The notes beneath the pieces are model-generated. The model worked only from the letters and a program-made list of their open reading frames with translations. It was not told where the DNA came from and searched no databases. The position numbers were made by a program, and so were the translations under genes. Below are positions 1 to 6,989 of a stretch of DNA of 8,832 bases, in pieces. This DNA comes from JACTUA01 sp964551875 (GTDB lineage: Archaea > Halobacteriota > Methanomicrobia > Methanomicrobiales > JACTUA01): the NCBI GenBank assembly GCA_964551875.1, contig CAZKEV010000063.1, positions 1 to 8,832 on the forward strand, written 5' to 3'. How positions within the stretch are numbered: position 1 is the stretch's first letter; each line of letters opens with the position of its first letter.

Positions 1-1205
1 ATGTCGCGGTTCTTGGCATAGAGGTTCTCCCAGGAGAAGGAGATGTCCGTCTCGCCGATGCCGATCTCGAGGACCGCGTTCCTCACCGCCTCGGGGGTGA
101 TCCCCCGGCGGGCGATGGCCCGGAGGGTCCCGAGCCGGATGTCGTTCCACCCGGTGTACATCCCGTCTGCGATTCCGGCCTTCATCTGCGAGGTAGAGAG
201 GACAACGCCCTCGATGCCCATCCGCCCATAGTGGCGATAAACGGGTTGTTTCCAGCCGAAGTAGTCGAAGATGTATCGCTGCCGTGCGGTGTTCGCGATG
301 TGGTCCTTGCCCCGGATGACGTGGGTGATCCCGAGGAGGTGGTCGTCGATGGCGACCGAGAAGTTCATGAGCGGGAAGACCGTCGCATCCACCCTCGGGT
401 GCGGCGGAGAGGAGACGATCCGCAGCGCCGAGAAGTCCCTGACGGCCGGGTCAGGGTGCTCGATATCGGTCTTCACCCTCACGGTGACCTCACCCTCGGC
501 ATACTCTCCGTCGAGCATCCCCTCAAAGAGTTCCAGGTTCTTCTCGGGGGAGGGATCACGACAGGGGCAGGCCCGCCTGGAGAGTTTCAGTTCCCGGAAC
601 TGGTCGGCCTCGCAGGTGCAGACATAGGCCCCGCCGATCTGGATGAGCTTGCGGGCATATTCGTAGTAAGTCTCGAGCCTGTCGCTCTGGAAAACGATCT
701 CGTCGATGACGAGGTCCAGCCAGGCACAATCCTCCCTGACGGTGGTGTATGCATCGGGGTCCACCCGCCTGGGGTCGGTGTCCTCGATCCGGAGGATGTA
801 CTTCCCGCCGTACCGGCGCACGTATGCGTCGTTCAGGAGCGCCGCACGGGCATGGCCGAGGTGGAGCGGGCCGCTCGGGTTGGGGGCAAACCGCATCACC
901 ACGCCGTTCTCGGCGCCTTCGAGGGCCGGGAGGCCGGCCTTCACGTGCTCGTGGGTCTCCGAGAGCTCCTCAAGGAGCCGGGGTGCAATCTGCGCCAGCT
1001 CCTCCCGCTGCTTCTCGGGAGAGAGCCTGGAGACCTCCTTCACGATGGCACTCGTGAGCACGGAGATCTTTCGTCCTTCTGACCGGAACTCAGGGTACTC
1101 GCCCATGACCCGGGAGATGACCGTCCCTGCCTGCGGCTTTCCCCCGTACTTCACGGCGTTCTGGAGCACGTACTTCCGGAGCAGGAGGTCGAGGTCTTCT
1201 GGCAT
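1..1205 (-). CDS. gltX: Glutamyl-tRNA synthetase, archaeal type, C-terminus cut by window edge
   Basis: Class I synthetase charging tRNA-Glu with glutamate in the cytoplasm. Only 401 codons are present with no stop; the frame runs off the left edge, while archaeal GluRS are usually about 550-570 residues. The archaeal N-terminal region before the catalytic core fills residues 1-100. The nucleotide-binding motif is RFAPNPSGPLHLGH (105-118; HLGH is the HIGH signature), followed by RIEDTDPR (139-146). C196, C198, C213 and C215 form a C-x-C...C-x-C zinc site. HVIRGKDH (295-302) precedes the KMSKS-equivalent VLSTSQ (335-340), where a basic residue is more usual in place of Q340. GlnRS is the close alternative, but most archaea lack GlnRS and make Gln-tRNA by amidation, so GluRS is expected. 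The ATG at 1205 abuts the idsA TAG with no gap, and its ribosome site is weak (GGGG about 7 nt upstream). Confidence 0.93.
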   Translation of the reverse strand, partial: MPEDLDLLLRKYVLQNAVKYGGKPQAGTVISRVMGEYPEFRSEGRKISVLTSAIVKEVSRLSPEKQREELAQIAPRLLEELSETHEHVKAGLPALEGAENGVVMRFAPNPSGPLHLGHARAALLNDAYVRRYGGKYILRIEDTDPRRVDPDAYTTVREDCAWLDLVIDEIVFQSDRLETYYEYARKLIQIGGAYVCTCEADQFRELKLSRRACPCRDPSPEKNLELFEGMLDGEYAEGEVTVRVKTDIEHPDPAVRDFSALRIVSSPPHPRVDATVFPLMNFSVAIDDHLLGITHVIRGKDHIANTARQRYIFDYFGWKQPVYRHYGRMGIEGVVLSTSQMKAGIADGMYTGWNDIRLGTLRAIARRGITPEAVRNAVLEIGIGETDISFSWENLYAKNRD

Positions 1206-2162
1206 CTAGGAACCCCGTGAAAGGAAGTGATCGCCGAGGGAGATCAGGAGGCGCTTCTCCTCGCTCTCGGGAATGACCCCGAGGCATGCCTTCCCTGTGC
1301 CGAGGATCCGTTCTGCCGTCTCCTTCACGTCGGCAATGACCCCGGCCTCCTCCAGGTTCTTTACCAGCTTATCCACTTCATCGTCGGAGAGGGGGCCCTT
1401 GGGGAGCGGAATCCCCCTCTCCATCGCCTTGATTGCGATGAGGGTCTTTTTTCCCTCCCGGAGGTCCGAGCCCCGGTCCTTGCCGCTCACGGACGAGGCG
1501 ACGGTGAGGTCGATCAGGTCGTCCTGGATCTGGAAGGCGATCCCCGTGGTGAGGCCGAACTGGTACAGGGCATCGGCCTGGACCGGCTTCGCCCCTGCAA
1601 GGATGGCGCCGATGGATGCGGAGGCCGCGTACAGGGATCCCGTCTTCTTCCTTACCATCTCGAGGTACTCCACCTCAGAGACCTCCACCTGGTCCTCGAA
1701 GGCCATGTCCCGGTGCTGGCCGTCGCAGATTTCGGCGCAGGTGCGGGCGAGGAGGGAGACCGCCCGCACCCGGGCATTGTCGGTGGCCGGTGCCCGGCAG
1801 AGGAACTCGAAGGCCCGGGCATAGAGGACGTCCCCCGCGAGGATGGCCGTCGGCTCGTCCCAGAGGGTGTGGACCGTGGGGACACCCCTCCTCTCCTCGT
1901 CCTGGTCCATGATATCATCGTGGATGAGGGTGAAGGAGTGGATGAGCTCGACGGCGAGGGCAGCGGGCATGAGCTCGAAGGCAGACCCCTTCTTCACGGA
2001 TTCCGCGGCGAGGAAGAGCATGGCGGGCCGGAGCCTCTTTCCCCCCGCGGTGAGGAGGTGGGCGGAGGCCTTCGCGAGCTCGCCGTAGGGGTTCCCGAAG
2101 TAGCGGTGGATGGCGAGGTCCACGTCCCCTGCCACGTCTGCCAGGTAATCGGATAGTTCCAT
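1206..2162 (-). CDS. idsA: Short-chain trans-prenyl diphosphate synthase, probably geranylgeranyl diphosphate synthase
   Basis: Condenses IPP units onto DMAPP/GPP/FPP to make the C20 (and perhaps C15) diphosphate for archaeal ether lipids. The 318-residue product has the standard all-helical prenyl synthase motifs: GGKRLRP (40-46) for IPP binding, the first aspartate-rich motif DDIMD (82-86) followed by DEERRG, KTGSLYAAS (173-181), the QIQDDLID second aspartate-rich motif (D214, D215, D218), and GKKT (237-240). F77, the fifth residue before the first DDxxD, is a bulky residue at the position known in archaeal type I GGPP synthases to limit the chain, supporting C20 rather than longer products; this is inference. 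Start: ATG at 2162 is the family-like N-terminus (MELSDYL); the open frame extending to 2393 is RNase J shadow. The TAG stop directly abuts the gltX ATG. Confidence 0.93.
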   Translation of the reverse strand: MELSDYLADVAGDVDLAIHRYFGNPYGELAKASAHLLTAGGKRLRPAMLFLAAESVKKGSAFELMPAALAVELIHSFTLIHDDIMDQDEERRGVPTVHTLWDEPTAILAGDVLYARAFEFLCRAPATDNARVRAVSLLARTCAEICDGQHRDMAFEDQVEVSEVEYLEMVRKKTGSLYAASASIGAILAGAKPVQADALYQFGLTTGIAFQIQDDLIDLTVASSVSGKDRGSDLREGKKTLIAIKAMERGIPLPKGPLSDDEVDKLVKNLEEAGVIADVKETAERILGTGKACLGVIPESEEKRLLISLGDHFLSRGS

Positions 2163-2166
2163 CGGG

Positions 2167-2170
2167 TCAC
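2167..2170 (-). promoter_or_regulatory. Weak Shine-Dalgarno site of idsA (GTGA)
   Basis: GTGA in the 10-nt gap after the RNase J stop, 4 nt before the ATG at 2162. It is weaker than sites of the upstream genes; idsA may depend on coupling to RNase J translation. Confidence 0.45.
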
Positions 2171-2172
2171 GC

Positions 2173-3513
2173 TCACTTTGCGAGGAGCATCTTCTGGCCG
2201 TTCCGGAGGATGTGGAGGTCCTTCTGGAAGGTGTAGCCGCACTCCTCTGCAAACTCGGCGTAGGCGCCGGTCTGCTCGATCCCGCCGTGGGACGGGATGA
2301 TGTGCTGGGGGTCCAGGAGGTGGACGAGCTCGTAGTGGTCCTCCCGGTAGGCATGGCCCGAGACATGGAGATCGTCGAAGATCCGTGCGCCACGCATCTT
2401 CAGCCGGGTCTCGACCATGTAGCGCTGGCCGTAGTTCATGGGGTTCGGGATGACCTTCGCCGAGAAGAGGATCTTGTCGCCCTTCTCGATCTTGTAGGGG
2501 GTGTCGTCGAGCGCGATCCGGGTGAGGATGGAGCCCGGCTCACCCTGGTGGCCGGTGACGATGGGCACGAACTTCTCCTTGCCCATCTTCATCATCCGGC
2601 GCATCGTCCGCTCAACGGTGCGCCGGTTCCCGAACATGGAGAGCGTCTGGGGGAACGCGACGAGCTTCATCTGCTCCGCCGTGGAGCTGTACCGCTCCAT
2701 GGACCTGCCGAGGAGGACGGGTTTCCTGCCGATCTCGTGGGCGCACTCGGCGATGGTCTTCACCCTCGCGATGTGGGAGGAGAAGGTGGAGACGATGATG
2801 GCGTTCTTGTCATCCTCGTAGCTCGTCATGGTGTCCCGCACGATGTCCCGGGCGATCCGCTCGCTCGGCGTCCGGCCTTTTATGTGAACGTTCGTGGACT
2901 CGGCGAACAGGGCGAGGACCCCCTCCTTCCCGATCTGCCTGAGGCGGCCGAAGTCCGGGGGCTCGCCAATGACAGGTGTCCGGTCCAGCTTGTAGTCGTT
3001 CGAGTACACGATCGCCCCCTGGGGGGTGTGGAGCACGGGCATCACCGTCTCGATGATGGAGTGCTGCATCCGCACGAACTCCAGGGTCAGCGTGGGCGAT
3101 ATGGTGTACTTCTGCCCGGCCCGGAGCACGAAGAGCTTGTTGTTCACCCCGAACTTCTGTTCACCGGCGATCTGCTGCCGGATCAGCTCGATGGTGTAGG
3201 ACGTGCCCACGATAGGCGCATTGTACCGGTGGGCGAGCTTGGTCACCGCACCGATATGGTCCAGGTGGCCGTGGCTGAAGACGATGGCTTTCACCGTCCC
3301 CTCCACGGTATTCATCATCGTATCGTCCGGGATAGCCTTCATCTGGATGAGATCCAGGGAATGCATGTTCTCGATCTCGGCATCCTCGTGGATCATCACC
3401 TGGTCGAGGCGAAGCCCCATGTCGAATACCACGATCTCCTTTCCGCAGCGGACGGCGGTCATGTTCCGGCCGACCTCGTCGTAGCCGCCCACCGCTATTA
3501 CTTCAACTTCCAT
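2173..3513 (-). CDS. rnj: Archaeal ribonuclease J (metallo-beta-lactamase/beta-CASP exonuclease)
   Basis: A 446-residue zinc-dependent nuclease of the beta-CASP group. Euryarchaeal members are 5'-to-3' exoribonucleases acting in mRNA decay and rRNA maturation. Visible motifs: VGRNMTAV (14-21) and D31 (motif 1), HGHLDH (81-86, motif 2), H151 (motif 3), SNDYKLD (171-177) with D173 (motif 4), the beta-CASP motifs around E205 (FAES), SGHA (385-388) with H387, and the C-terminal PSHGG (407-411) with H409. Length and the lack of N-terminal KH domains separate it from the archaeal CPSF-like aCPSF1; it fits aRNase J. No long C-terminal extension is present, unlike bacterial RNase J (about 550 residues). 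It sits between two isoprenoid genes: overlapping fni by 11 nt and preceding idsA by 10 nt. Confidence 0.93.
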   Translation of the reverse strand: MEVEVIAVGGYDEVGRNMTAVRCGKEIVVFDMGLRLDQVMIHEDAEIENMHSLDLIQMKAIPDDTMMNTVEGTVKAIVFSHGHLDHIGAVTKLAHRYNAPIVGTSYTIELIRQQIAGEQKFGVNNKLFVLRAGQKYTISPTLTLEFVRMQHSIIETVMPVLHTPQGAIVYSNDYKLDRTPVIGEPPDFGRLRQIGKEGVLALFAESTNVHIKGRTPSERIARDIVRDTMTSYEDDKNAIIVSTFSSHIARVKTIAECAHEIGRKPVLLGRSMERYSSTAEQMKLVAFPQTLSMFGNRRTVERTMRRMMKMGKEKFVPIVTGHQGEPGSILTRIALDDTPYKIEKGDKILFSAKVIPNPMNYGQRYMVETRLKMRGARIFDDLHVSGHAYREDHYELVHLLDPQHIIPSHGGIEQTGAYAEFAEECGYTFQKDLHILRNGQKMLLAK

Positions 3514-4570
3514 ACGGTATCTCCTGTATCTTCTCGATCATCTGCCGGGTCGTCCCGGTGATCCATACACGAACATTCTTCATTGTCTTCACGGTCCTGG
3601 CACCCGAGAGGAACATCGCAACGGCAAGTTCCTTCGTGAACCTGTCTATCGCCCTTGATACTGCCTCTTCAGACTCCATGGCGGGCGCAAGGAGCGGGAG
3701 CGCCATGCCGCAGAGGTCCGCGCCCAGCGCAAGGCCCTTCGCCATGTCGAGGCCGCTCCGGACGCCGCCCGTGGCGATGACCGGGCCTGACCCCGCGACC
3801 TCCATGAGGCTCACCACGGTGGGGATGCCCCAGTCCATGAACCTTCCCCCCATCCGTGACTGCGGGCTCTCCGGCGAGCGGATGCACTCCACCTTCGCCC
3901 AGGAGGTCCCGCCGAGGCCCCCGATATCGATGGCCGATACGCCCGCGGCCCAGAGGAGCCCCGCCGTCTCACGGGATATCCCGGCGCCCGTCTCCTTCAC
4001 GATGACCGGAAGCGCGAACTCCCTGCAGAGGGTGCGGAGGGCATCCAGGCACCCGCGGGCATCGTGGTCCCCTTCGGGCATGATCGCCTCCTGGAGGAAG
4101 TTTGCGTGGATGCAGATCGCCTGGGCATCGATCATCTCCACCGCCCTCTCGGCCCACTCGATCCCATGGTCCCTGAGCTGGACCACCCCGAGGTTCGCGC
4201 AGATGAAGGCACGGGGCGCCGCCTCCCGTACAACGGTGAAGGAGTCCTCGAGGTCCGGGTCCTCGAGGGCGGCCCGCTGGGAGCCGACCCCCATCCCGAT
4301 CCCGTGCTTCTCGGCGGCGGCGGCCAGGTTCCGGTTGATGGGAAGGGCATCGCGGTGGCCCCCGGTCATGGCTGCGATGAAGAGGGGCGAGGCAAAGCGG
4401 TGGTCGAGGAACCTGACACTCGTGTCAATCTCCCCGAGGGAGCACTCGGGGAGCGCAGCATGGACGAGCCTGACATCGGAGAACCCCGAGAAGCCCGCCT
4501 CCACCTGCTCCTCTGCGCAGATCCTCAGGTGGTCCTGCTTCCTTGACGATGTGATAATCTCTCTTGGCAC
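3503..4570 (-). CDS. fni: Type 2 isopentenyl-diphosphate delta-isomerase (FMN-dependent)
   Basis: Interconverts IPP and DMAPP, supplying the allylic primer for prenyl chain growth; the type 2 enzyme uses reduced FMN and Mg2+. The 355-residue product starts at GTG (PREIITSSRKQDHLRIC), with the N-terminal R-K-x-x-H-x-x-I-C pattern of the family. Further motifs are FDDVR-like FSDVRLVHAALPE (30-42), AAMTGG (66-71), VGSQR (95-99), HANFLQEAIMPEGD (155-168) with the conserved N157 and the Q160-E161 pair used for substrate and Mg2+, VKETGAGIS (191-199), IGGLGGTSWAKVE (216-228), and the FMN-phosphate site ATGGVRSGLDMAKGLALGA (266-284). The longer open frame upstream (to 4711) is shadow of ipk. It follows ipk by 1 nt and overlaps the RNase J gene by 11 nt, placing isomerase synthesis in step with both neighbours. 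Confidence 0.96.
   Translation of the reverse strand: MPREIITSSRKQDHLRICAEEQVEAGFSGFSDVRLVHAALPECSLGEIDTSVRFLDHRFASPLFIAAMTGGHRDALPINRNLAAAAEKHGIGMGVGSQRAALEDPDLEDSFTVVREAAPRAFICANLGVVQLRDHGIEWAERAVEMIDAQAICIHANFLQEAIMPEGDHDARGCLDALRTLCREFALPVIVKETGAGISRETAGLLWAAGVSAIDIGGLGGTSWAKVECIRSPESPQSRMGGRFMDWGIPTVVSLMEVAGSGPVIATGGVRSGLDMAKGLALGADLCGMALPLLAPAMESEEAVSRAIDRFTKELAVAMFLSGARTVKTMKNVRVWITGTTRQMIEKIQEIPYGS
3521..3525 (-). promoter_or_regulatory. Shine-Dalgarno site of the RNase J gene (AGGAG)
   Basis: AGGAG inside the last codons of fni, 7 nt before the ATG at 3513. It supports the start that overlaps fni by 11 nt. Confidence 0.75.
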
Positions 4571-4571
4571 C

Positions 4572-5327
4572 TTACCCGCCTCCTTCCACCGTGGTCCCCC
4601 CGTGGGGGCGGCCGTCCAGGAAGTCCCCGATCCGCGTGGCATGGAAGATGGAGGAGCCGATCCCCGCATCCGCGAGGGCCAGCAGCTCCGCGAGCTTCCC
4701 CTCCATCCCACCGGTTACGTCGGTGCTTCGGGAACCCCCCGCGATGCCCCGGGCCTGGCCGCGGTGGATCCGGTCCACGACGGAGCCATCCCTGCCGAGC
4801 ACCCCCTGGACATCGGTGGCGAGCCCCACACGGTCGGGTGAGAGGGCTCTTGCCAGGCTTGCCACGAGCTGGTCGCCCGACACGATGGAGGCGCCCCGGG
4901 CGGTGTCCATCACGACGTCGCCGTGGAGAACGGGGATCACGCCCAGGGAGAGCATGAGGCCGACCGGCCGCCAGTCCGGGTCCTGGAGCCTGCCGGCTAT
5001 GGCCACGCAGTGGCCGAGGGGGTGAATCCCCACGGCCTCTCTGCCGGCCCGCCTGAGGGCATCCACCACGGCCATGTTCAGGTCCGCGACCGCCCGGTGT
5101 GTCTCTGAGATGCCAGCGACATCTCCGGGCGGAACCCCCTGGTCCAGACGGTGGCGGTGCGCCTGGGGGTGTCCGCACGATCCCGCCCCGTGGACGAGGA
5201 CGACCTGGTTCCCCGGGCGGCGGGCGATCTCCCTCACGCACGTCTCGATCCTGTCGTTCCGGATGGCGCAGTCGCCGGCCTTGTCGGTGACGACACTCCC
5301 TCCCAGCTTGAGCACGATTCTAGCCAT
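4572..5327 (-). CDS. ipk: Isopentenyl phosphate kinase
   Basis: Phosphorylates isopentenyl phosphate with ATP to isopentenyl diphosphate, the last step of the archaeal variant mevalonate route. The 251-residue product belongs to the amino acid kinase superfamily. It begins MARIVLKLGGSVVTDK, with K7 and K16 at the expected ATP-contacting sites. The substrate loop HGAGSCGHPQAHRHRL (46-61) holds the family histidine at H53; the usual phenylalanine before GH is cysteine here. Further motifs are VLHGDVV (133-139), SGDQL (150-154), TDVQGV (171-176) and DVTGGMEGK (203-211). Glutamate 5-kinase and UMP kinase share the fold, but the GxGSxGHP loop and the mevalonate-pathway neighbours favour IPK. It overlaps mvk by 8 nt and stops 1 nt before the fni GTG. 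Confidence 0.95.
   Translation of the reverse strand: MARIVLKLGGSVVTDKAGDCAIRNDRIETCVREIARRPGNQVVLVHGAGSCGHPQAHRHRLDQGVPPGDVAGISETHRAVADLNMAVVDALRRAGREAVGIHPLGHCVAIAGRLQDPDWRPVGLMLSLGVIPVLHGDVVMDTARGASIVSGDQLVASLARALSPDRVGLATDVQGVLGRDGSVVDRIHRGQARGIAGGSRSTDVTGGMEGKLAELLALADAGIGSSIFHATRIGDFLDGRPHGGTTVEGGG
4579..4585 (-). promoter_or_regulatory. Shine-Dalgarno site of fni (AAGGAGG)
   Basis: AAGGAGG at the 3' end of ipk, 8 nt before the GTG at 4570. It decides the start of fni: the open frame continues upstream through ipk without another plausible site. Confidence 0.75.
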
Positions 5328-6189
5328 TCTTCTCCTTTCTCGCCCCTTCCGTGTCAAGGGTGGTCATGATGGCCTGGGCATCGCACGACCTGATGGCCCC
5401 TGCCACGCTCCCCTTTGCCCGCGACGGTGCAAGGGCGATCATGCACCCGCCCCCGCCGGCACCTGTGATCTTCGCCCCGAACGCCCCGGCAGCCCTTGCG
5501 GCAAGGACAAGCCTGGTGAGCGCGGGGTGGCCTACCCCGAGGGCATCGAGGAGGGCGTGGTTCGTGTTCATGAGCGTCCCGAGGACCCTCGGGTCATGGA
5601 GCTGGAGGAGGGCCTCCTGGGTGACGGCCCCGATGGCATCCAGGATAGGGTTTACGATGCCCGGGTGGCGTTCCCGCTCCCGGCCCACCTTCTCCACCAT
5701 CAGGGAGGTGTTGTGGGAGACCCTGCTGTTCCCCACCACGAGGGGGAGGTTCATGGGCGGGAGCCTCCTCTTCTCGGTCCCATGGATGAGAACGACCCCG
5801 CCGAACGAGGATACGTAGGTGTCTGTTGCACTCGCCCGACCCTTCTGGACCTTCCTCTCGATCTCGTACGCCCTCTGGGCGATCTCCTCCCTCGTAAGAC
5901 CCTTCCCGAACTCGTCGTTGATCGCCGCGAGGGTTGCCACGGTCACCGCCGCCGAGGACCCGAGGCCGCTCGAGGAGGGGAGCTGGGACCGGACATAGAC
6001 CGTGGCCCGGACACCCATCGCCCCCAGGCATTCGTTGATGTAGGGGGACTTCACCTGGCCCGGCCGGCGCGTCTTCCTCACCGTAACAGAGACACGGTGC
6101 TGGATGGCCATGGCAAGGCCCGGCCTCCCGTAGACCACCGCGTGCTCCCCGAAGAGGAAGACCTTGCCGGGCGCGGACCAGGTCGCCAC
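5320..6189 (-). CDS. mvk: Mevalonate kinase (GHMP superfamily)
   Basis: ATP-dependent phosphorylation of mevalonate to 5-phosphomevalonate in the cytoplasm, the first kinase step of isoprenoid synthesis. The 289-residue product shows the three GHMP motifs in order: SAPGKVFLFGEHAVVYG (5-21) with the HAVVYG typical of mevalonate kinases, the ATP loop PSSSGLGSSAA (71-81), and the C-terminal KITGAGGGGC (240-249). D123 in ATDTYVSSFGG is the likely catalytic aspartate, by analogy with archaeal family members. Length fits archaeal mevalonate kinases. The start is GTG; one nucleotide separates it from the memo stop, and its own TAG overlaps the ipk start by 8 nt. The adjacent ipk, fni and idsA belong to the same pathway and strengthen the assignment over other GHMP kinases such as galactokinase or homoserine kinase. 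Confidence 0.96.
   Translation of the reverse strand: MATWSAPGKVFLFGEHAVVYGRPGLAMAIQHRVSVTVRKTRRPGQVKSPYINECLGAMGVRATVYVRSQLPSSSGLGSSAAVTVATLAAINDEFGKGLTREEIAQRAYEIERKVQKGRASATDTYVSSFGGVVLIHGTEKRRLPPMNLPLVVGNSRVSHNTSLMVEKVGRERERHPGIVNPILDAIGAVTQEALLQLHDPRVLGTLMNTNHALLDALGVGHPALTRLVLAARAAGAFGAKITGAGGGGCMIALAPSRAKGSVAGAIRSCDAQAIMTTLDTEGARKEKNG
5332..5336 (-). promoter_or_regulatory. Shine-Dalgarno site of ipk (AGGAG)
   Basis: AGGAG within the 3' end of mvk, 4 nt before the ATG at 5327. It selects this ATG over an in-frame ATG ten codons upstream, whose extra residues (TRKGRERRR) are unlike the family. Confidence 0.75.
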
Positions 6190-6190
6190 C

Positions 6191-6979
6191 CTACATCACC
6201 GCGATGGCAGCGTAGCCCACCACCTGCTCGAGGTCGCCCGTAACATCGCCGCTCGTCCGGTAGGTGAGAAGCTCTCCGTGCGAGGCTCCCATCTCCTTTC
6301 CCGCGAGGCAGAGGGTTGCGATGGGGCCGTAGCCGCAGGCAGAGACACCGCGCTCCTCGACCCGCCGGTAGAACTCGTCGGTATCCAGGTTCTCCAGGGC
6401 TTTGATGGCATAGAGGTCGTCCCTCCGGGCAACCTCCTCGGGGACGTAGTGGGAGAAGTCGCTCGAGGCCACGATCCGGATCTCGCGCCCGGTCCTCTTC
6501 CGGGCCTTCCCAATCTTGCCTGCGAGTTCGGCAGCGGACCGGAGGCTCTGGTCCCCCATCATGACCGGCGCCACCCGGGCCCGGGGGAACCGGAACTTGA
6601 TGAAGGGCATCTGGACCTCAAGAGAGTGCTCACCTTGGTGCGAGAACTCGTCCACCTCGATCTCGAGCTCCTCCACGAACCCGGTGTCCACGTCCACGAT
6701 ACCCACCGGGGTCTCCCAGGGGATCGCCGAGGCACAGGTGAGGTATCCCCGGTGGCTGGGCCCGATGACGACGAAGGTCCCGGAGAAGTCCGGGTCCAGG
6801 GCAGAGAATGCCTCCCCGGCGACCGCTCCCGAGTAGGGGTACCCTGCATGGGGCGAGACGATCCCCCTGATCCCTTCGACTGGCTGGCGGACCTTCAGGT
6901 AGCTCGCGACGAGCTGCTCCAGGTGGTGCGGGTCCCGTGGGTAGAACATGCCTGCGACACTGCAGGTGCGGACCTTCAT
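6191..6979 (-). CDS. Memo family protein (MEMO1-like, archaeal)
   Basis: A 262-residue homologue of the Memo family, related in fold to class III extradiol dioxygenases. The human member has been reported to bind iron or copper; the archaeal role is not settled. Visible family features are VAGMFYP near the N-terminus (8-14), H44 in SPHAGYPYSG, H76 in IGPSH, H118 in EHSLEVQMPF, SSDFSHY with H177, and C215 in ACGYGPI. The conserved His and Cys residues form the putative metal/active site in the family. I start at the ATG at 6979 because GGTGA is well spaced before it; a GTG three codons upstream (6988) is an alternative. The gene lies between rpsB and mvk, its stop is 1 nt from the mvk start, and it carries the mvk ribosome site. 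The AMMECR1 and radical-SAM partners with which Memo is sometimes fused or clustered are not in the window. No signal peptide or membrane segment is seen, so it should be cytoplasmic. Confidence 0.93.
   Translation of the reverse strand: MKVRTCSVAGMFYPRDPHHLEQLVASYLKVRQPVEGIRGIVSPHAGYPYSGAVAGEAFSALDPDFSGTFVVIGPSHRGYLTCASAIPWETPVGIVDVDTGFVEELEIEVDEFSHQGEHSLEVQMPFIKFRFPRARVAPVMMGDQSLRSAAELAGKIGKARKRTGREIRIVASSDFSHYVPEEVARRDDLYAIKALENLDTDEFYRRVEERGVSACGYGPIATLCLAGKEMGASHGELLTYRTSGDVTGDLEQVVGYAAIAVM
6196..6200 (-). promoter_or_regulatory. Shine-Dalgarno site of mvk (GGTGA)
   Basis: GGTGA lies within the last codons of memo, 6 nt before the GTG at 6189. It supports a GTG start for mvk; the sequence before it in that frame is not kinase-like. 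Confidence 0.7.
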
Positions 6980-6984
6980 CCCCT

Positions 6985-6989
6985 TCACC
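6985..6989 (-). promoter_or_regulatory. Shine-Dalgarno site of memo (GGTGA)
   Basis: GGTGA, complementary to the archaeal 16S 3' end, lies 5 nt before the ATG at 6979. It includes the alternative GTG codon at 6986-6988, which itself has no well-spaced site, so it favours the ATG as the memo start. Confidence 0.65.

Noticed and set aside
231..1082. Plus-strand open frame of about 283 codons opposite gltX
   Set aside because: Antisense shadow; the minus strand has HLGH and Cys zinc motifs, and the plus-strand translation is compositionally typical of antisense frames.
2163..2393. N-terminal extension of the prenyl synthase by about 77 residues
   Set aside because: It overlaps the RNase J C-terminus, is Ser/Thr/Pro/Arg-rich shadow sequence, and does not resemble prenyl synthases, which begin near MELSDYL.
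2212..3561. Long plus-strand open frame (about 449 codons) opposite the RNase J gene
   Set aside because: It mirrors the RNase J gene in a GC-rich genome; its translation is rich in V, D, G, L, E, H with no recognisable motif, and the minus strand carries complete catalytic motifs.
4571..4711. N-terminal extension of IPP isomerase into ipk
   Set aside because: The added residues are ipk shadow; the GTG at 4570 has a strong AAGGAGG site and gives the usual family N-terminus.
3558..4841. Plus-strand open frame of about 427 codons opposite fni and ipk
   Set aside because: Antisense to two genes with full active-site motifs; its translation has no recognisable domain.
6980..6988. GTG at 6988 as the memo start
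   Set aside because: It lies inside the ribosome site used by the ATG at 6979, has no well-spaced site of its own, and adds only three residues. It remains a minor alternative.
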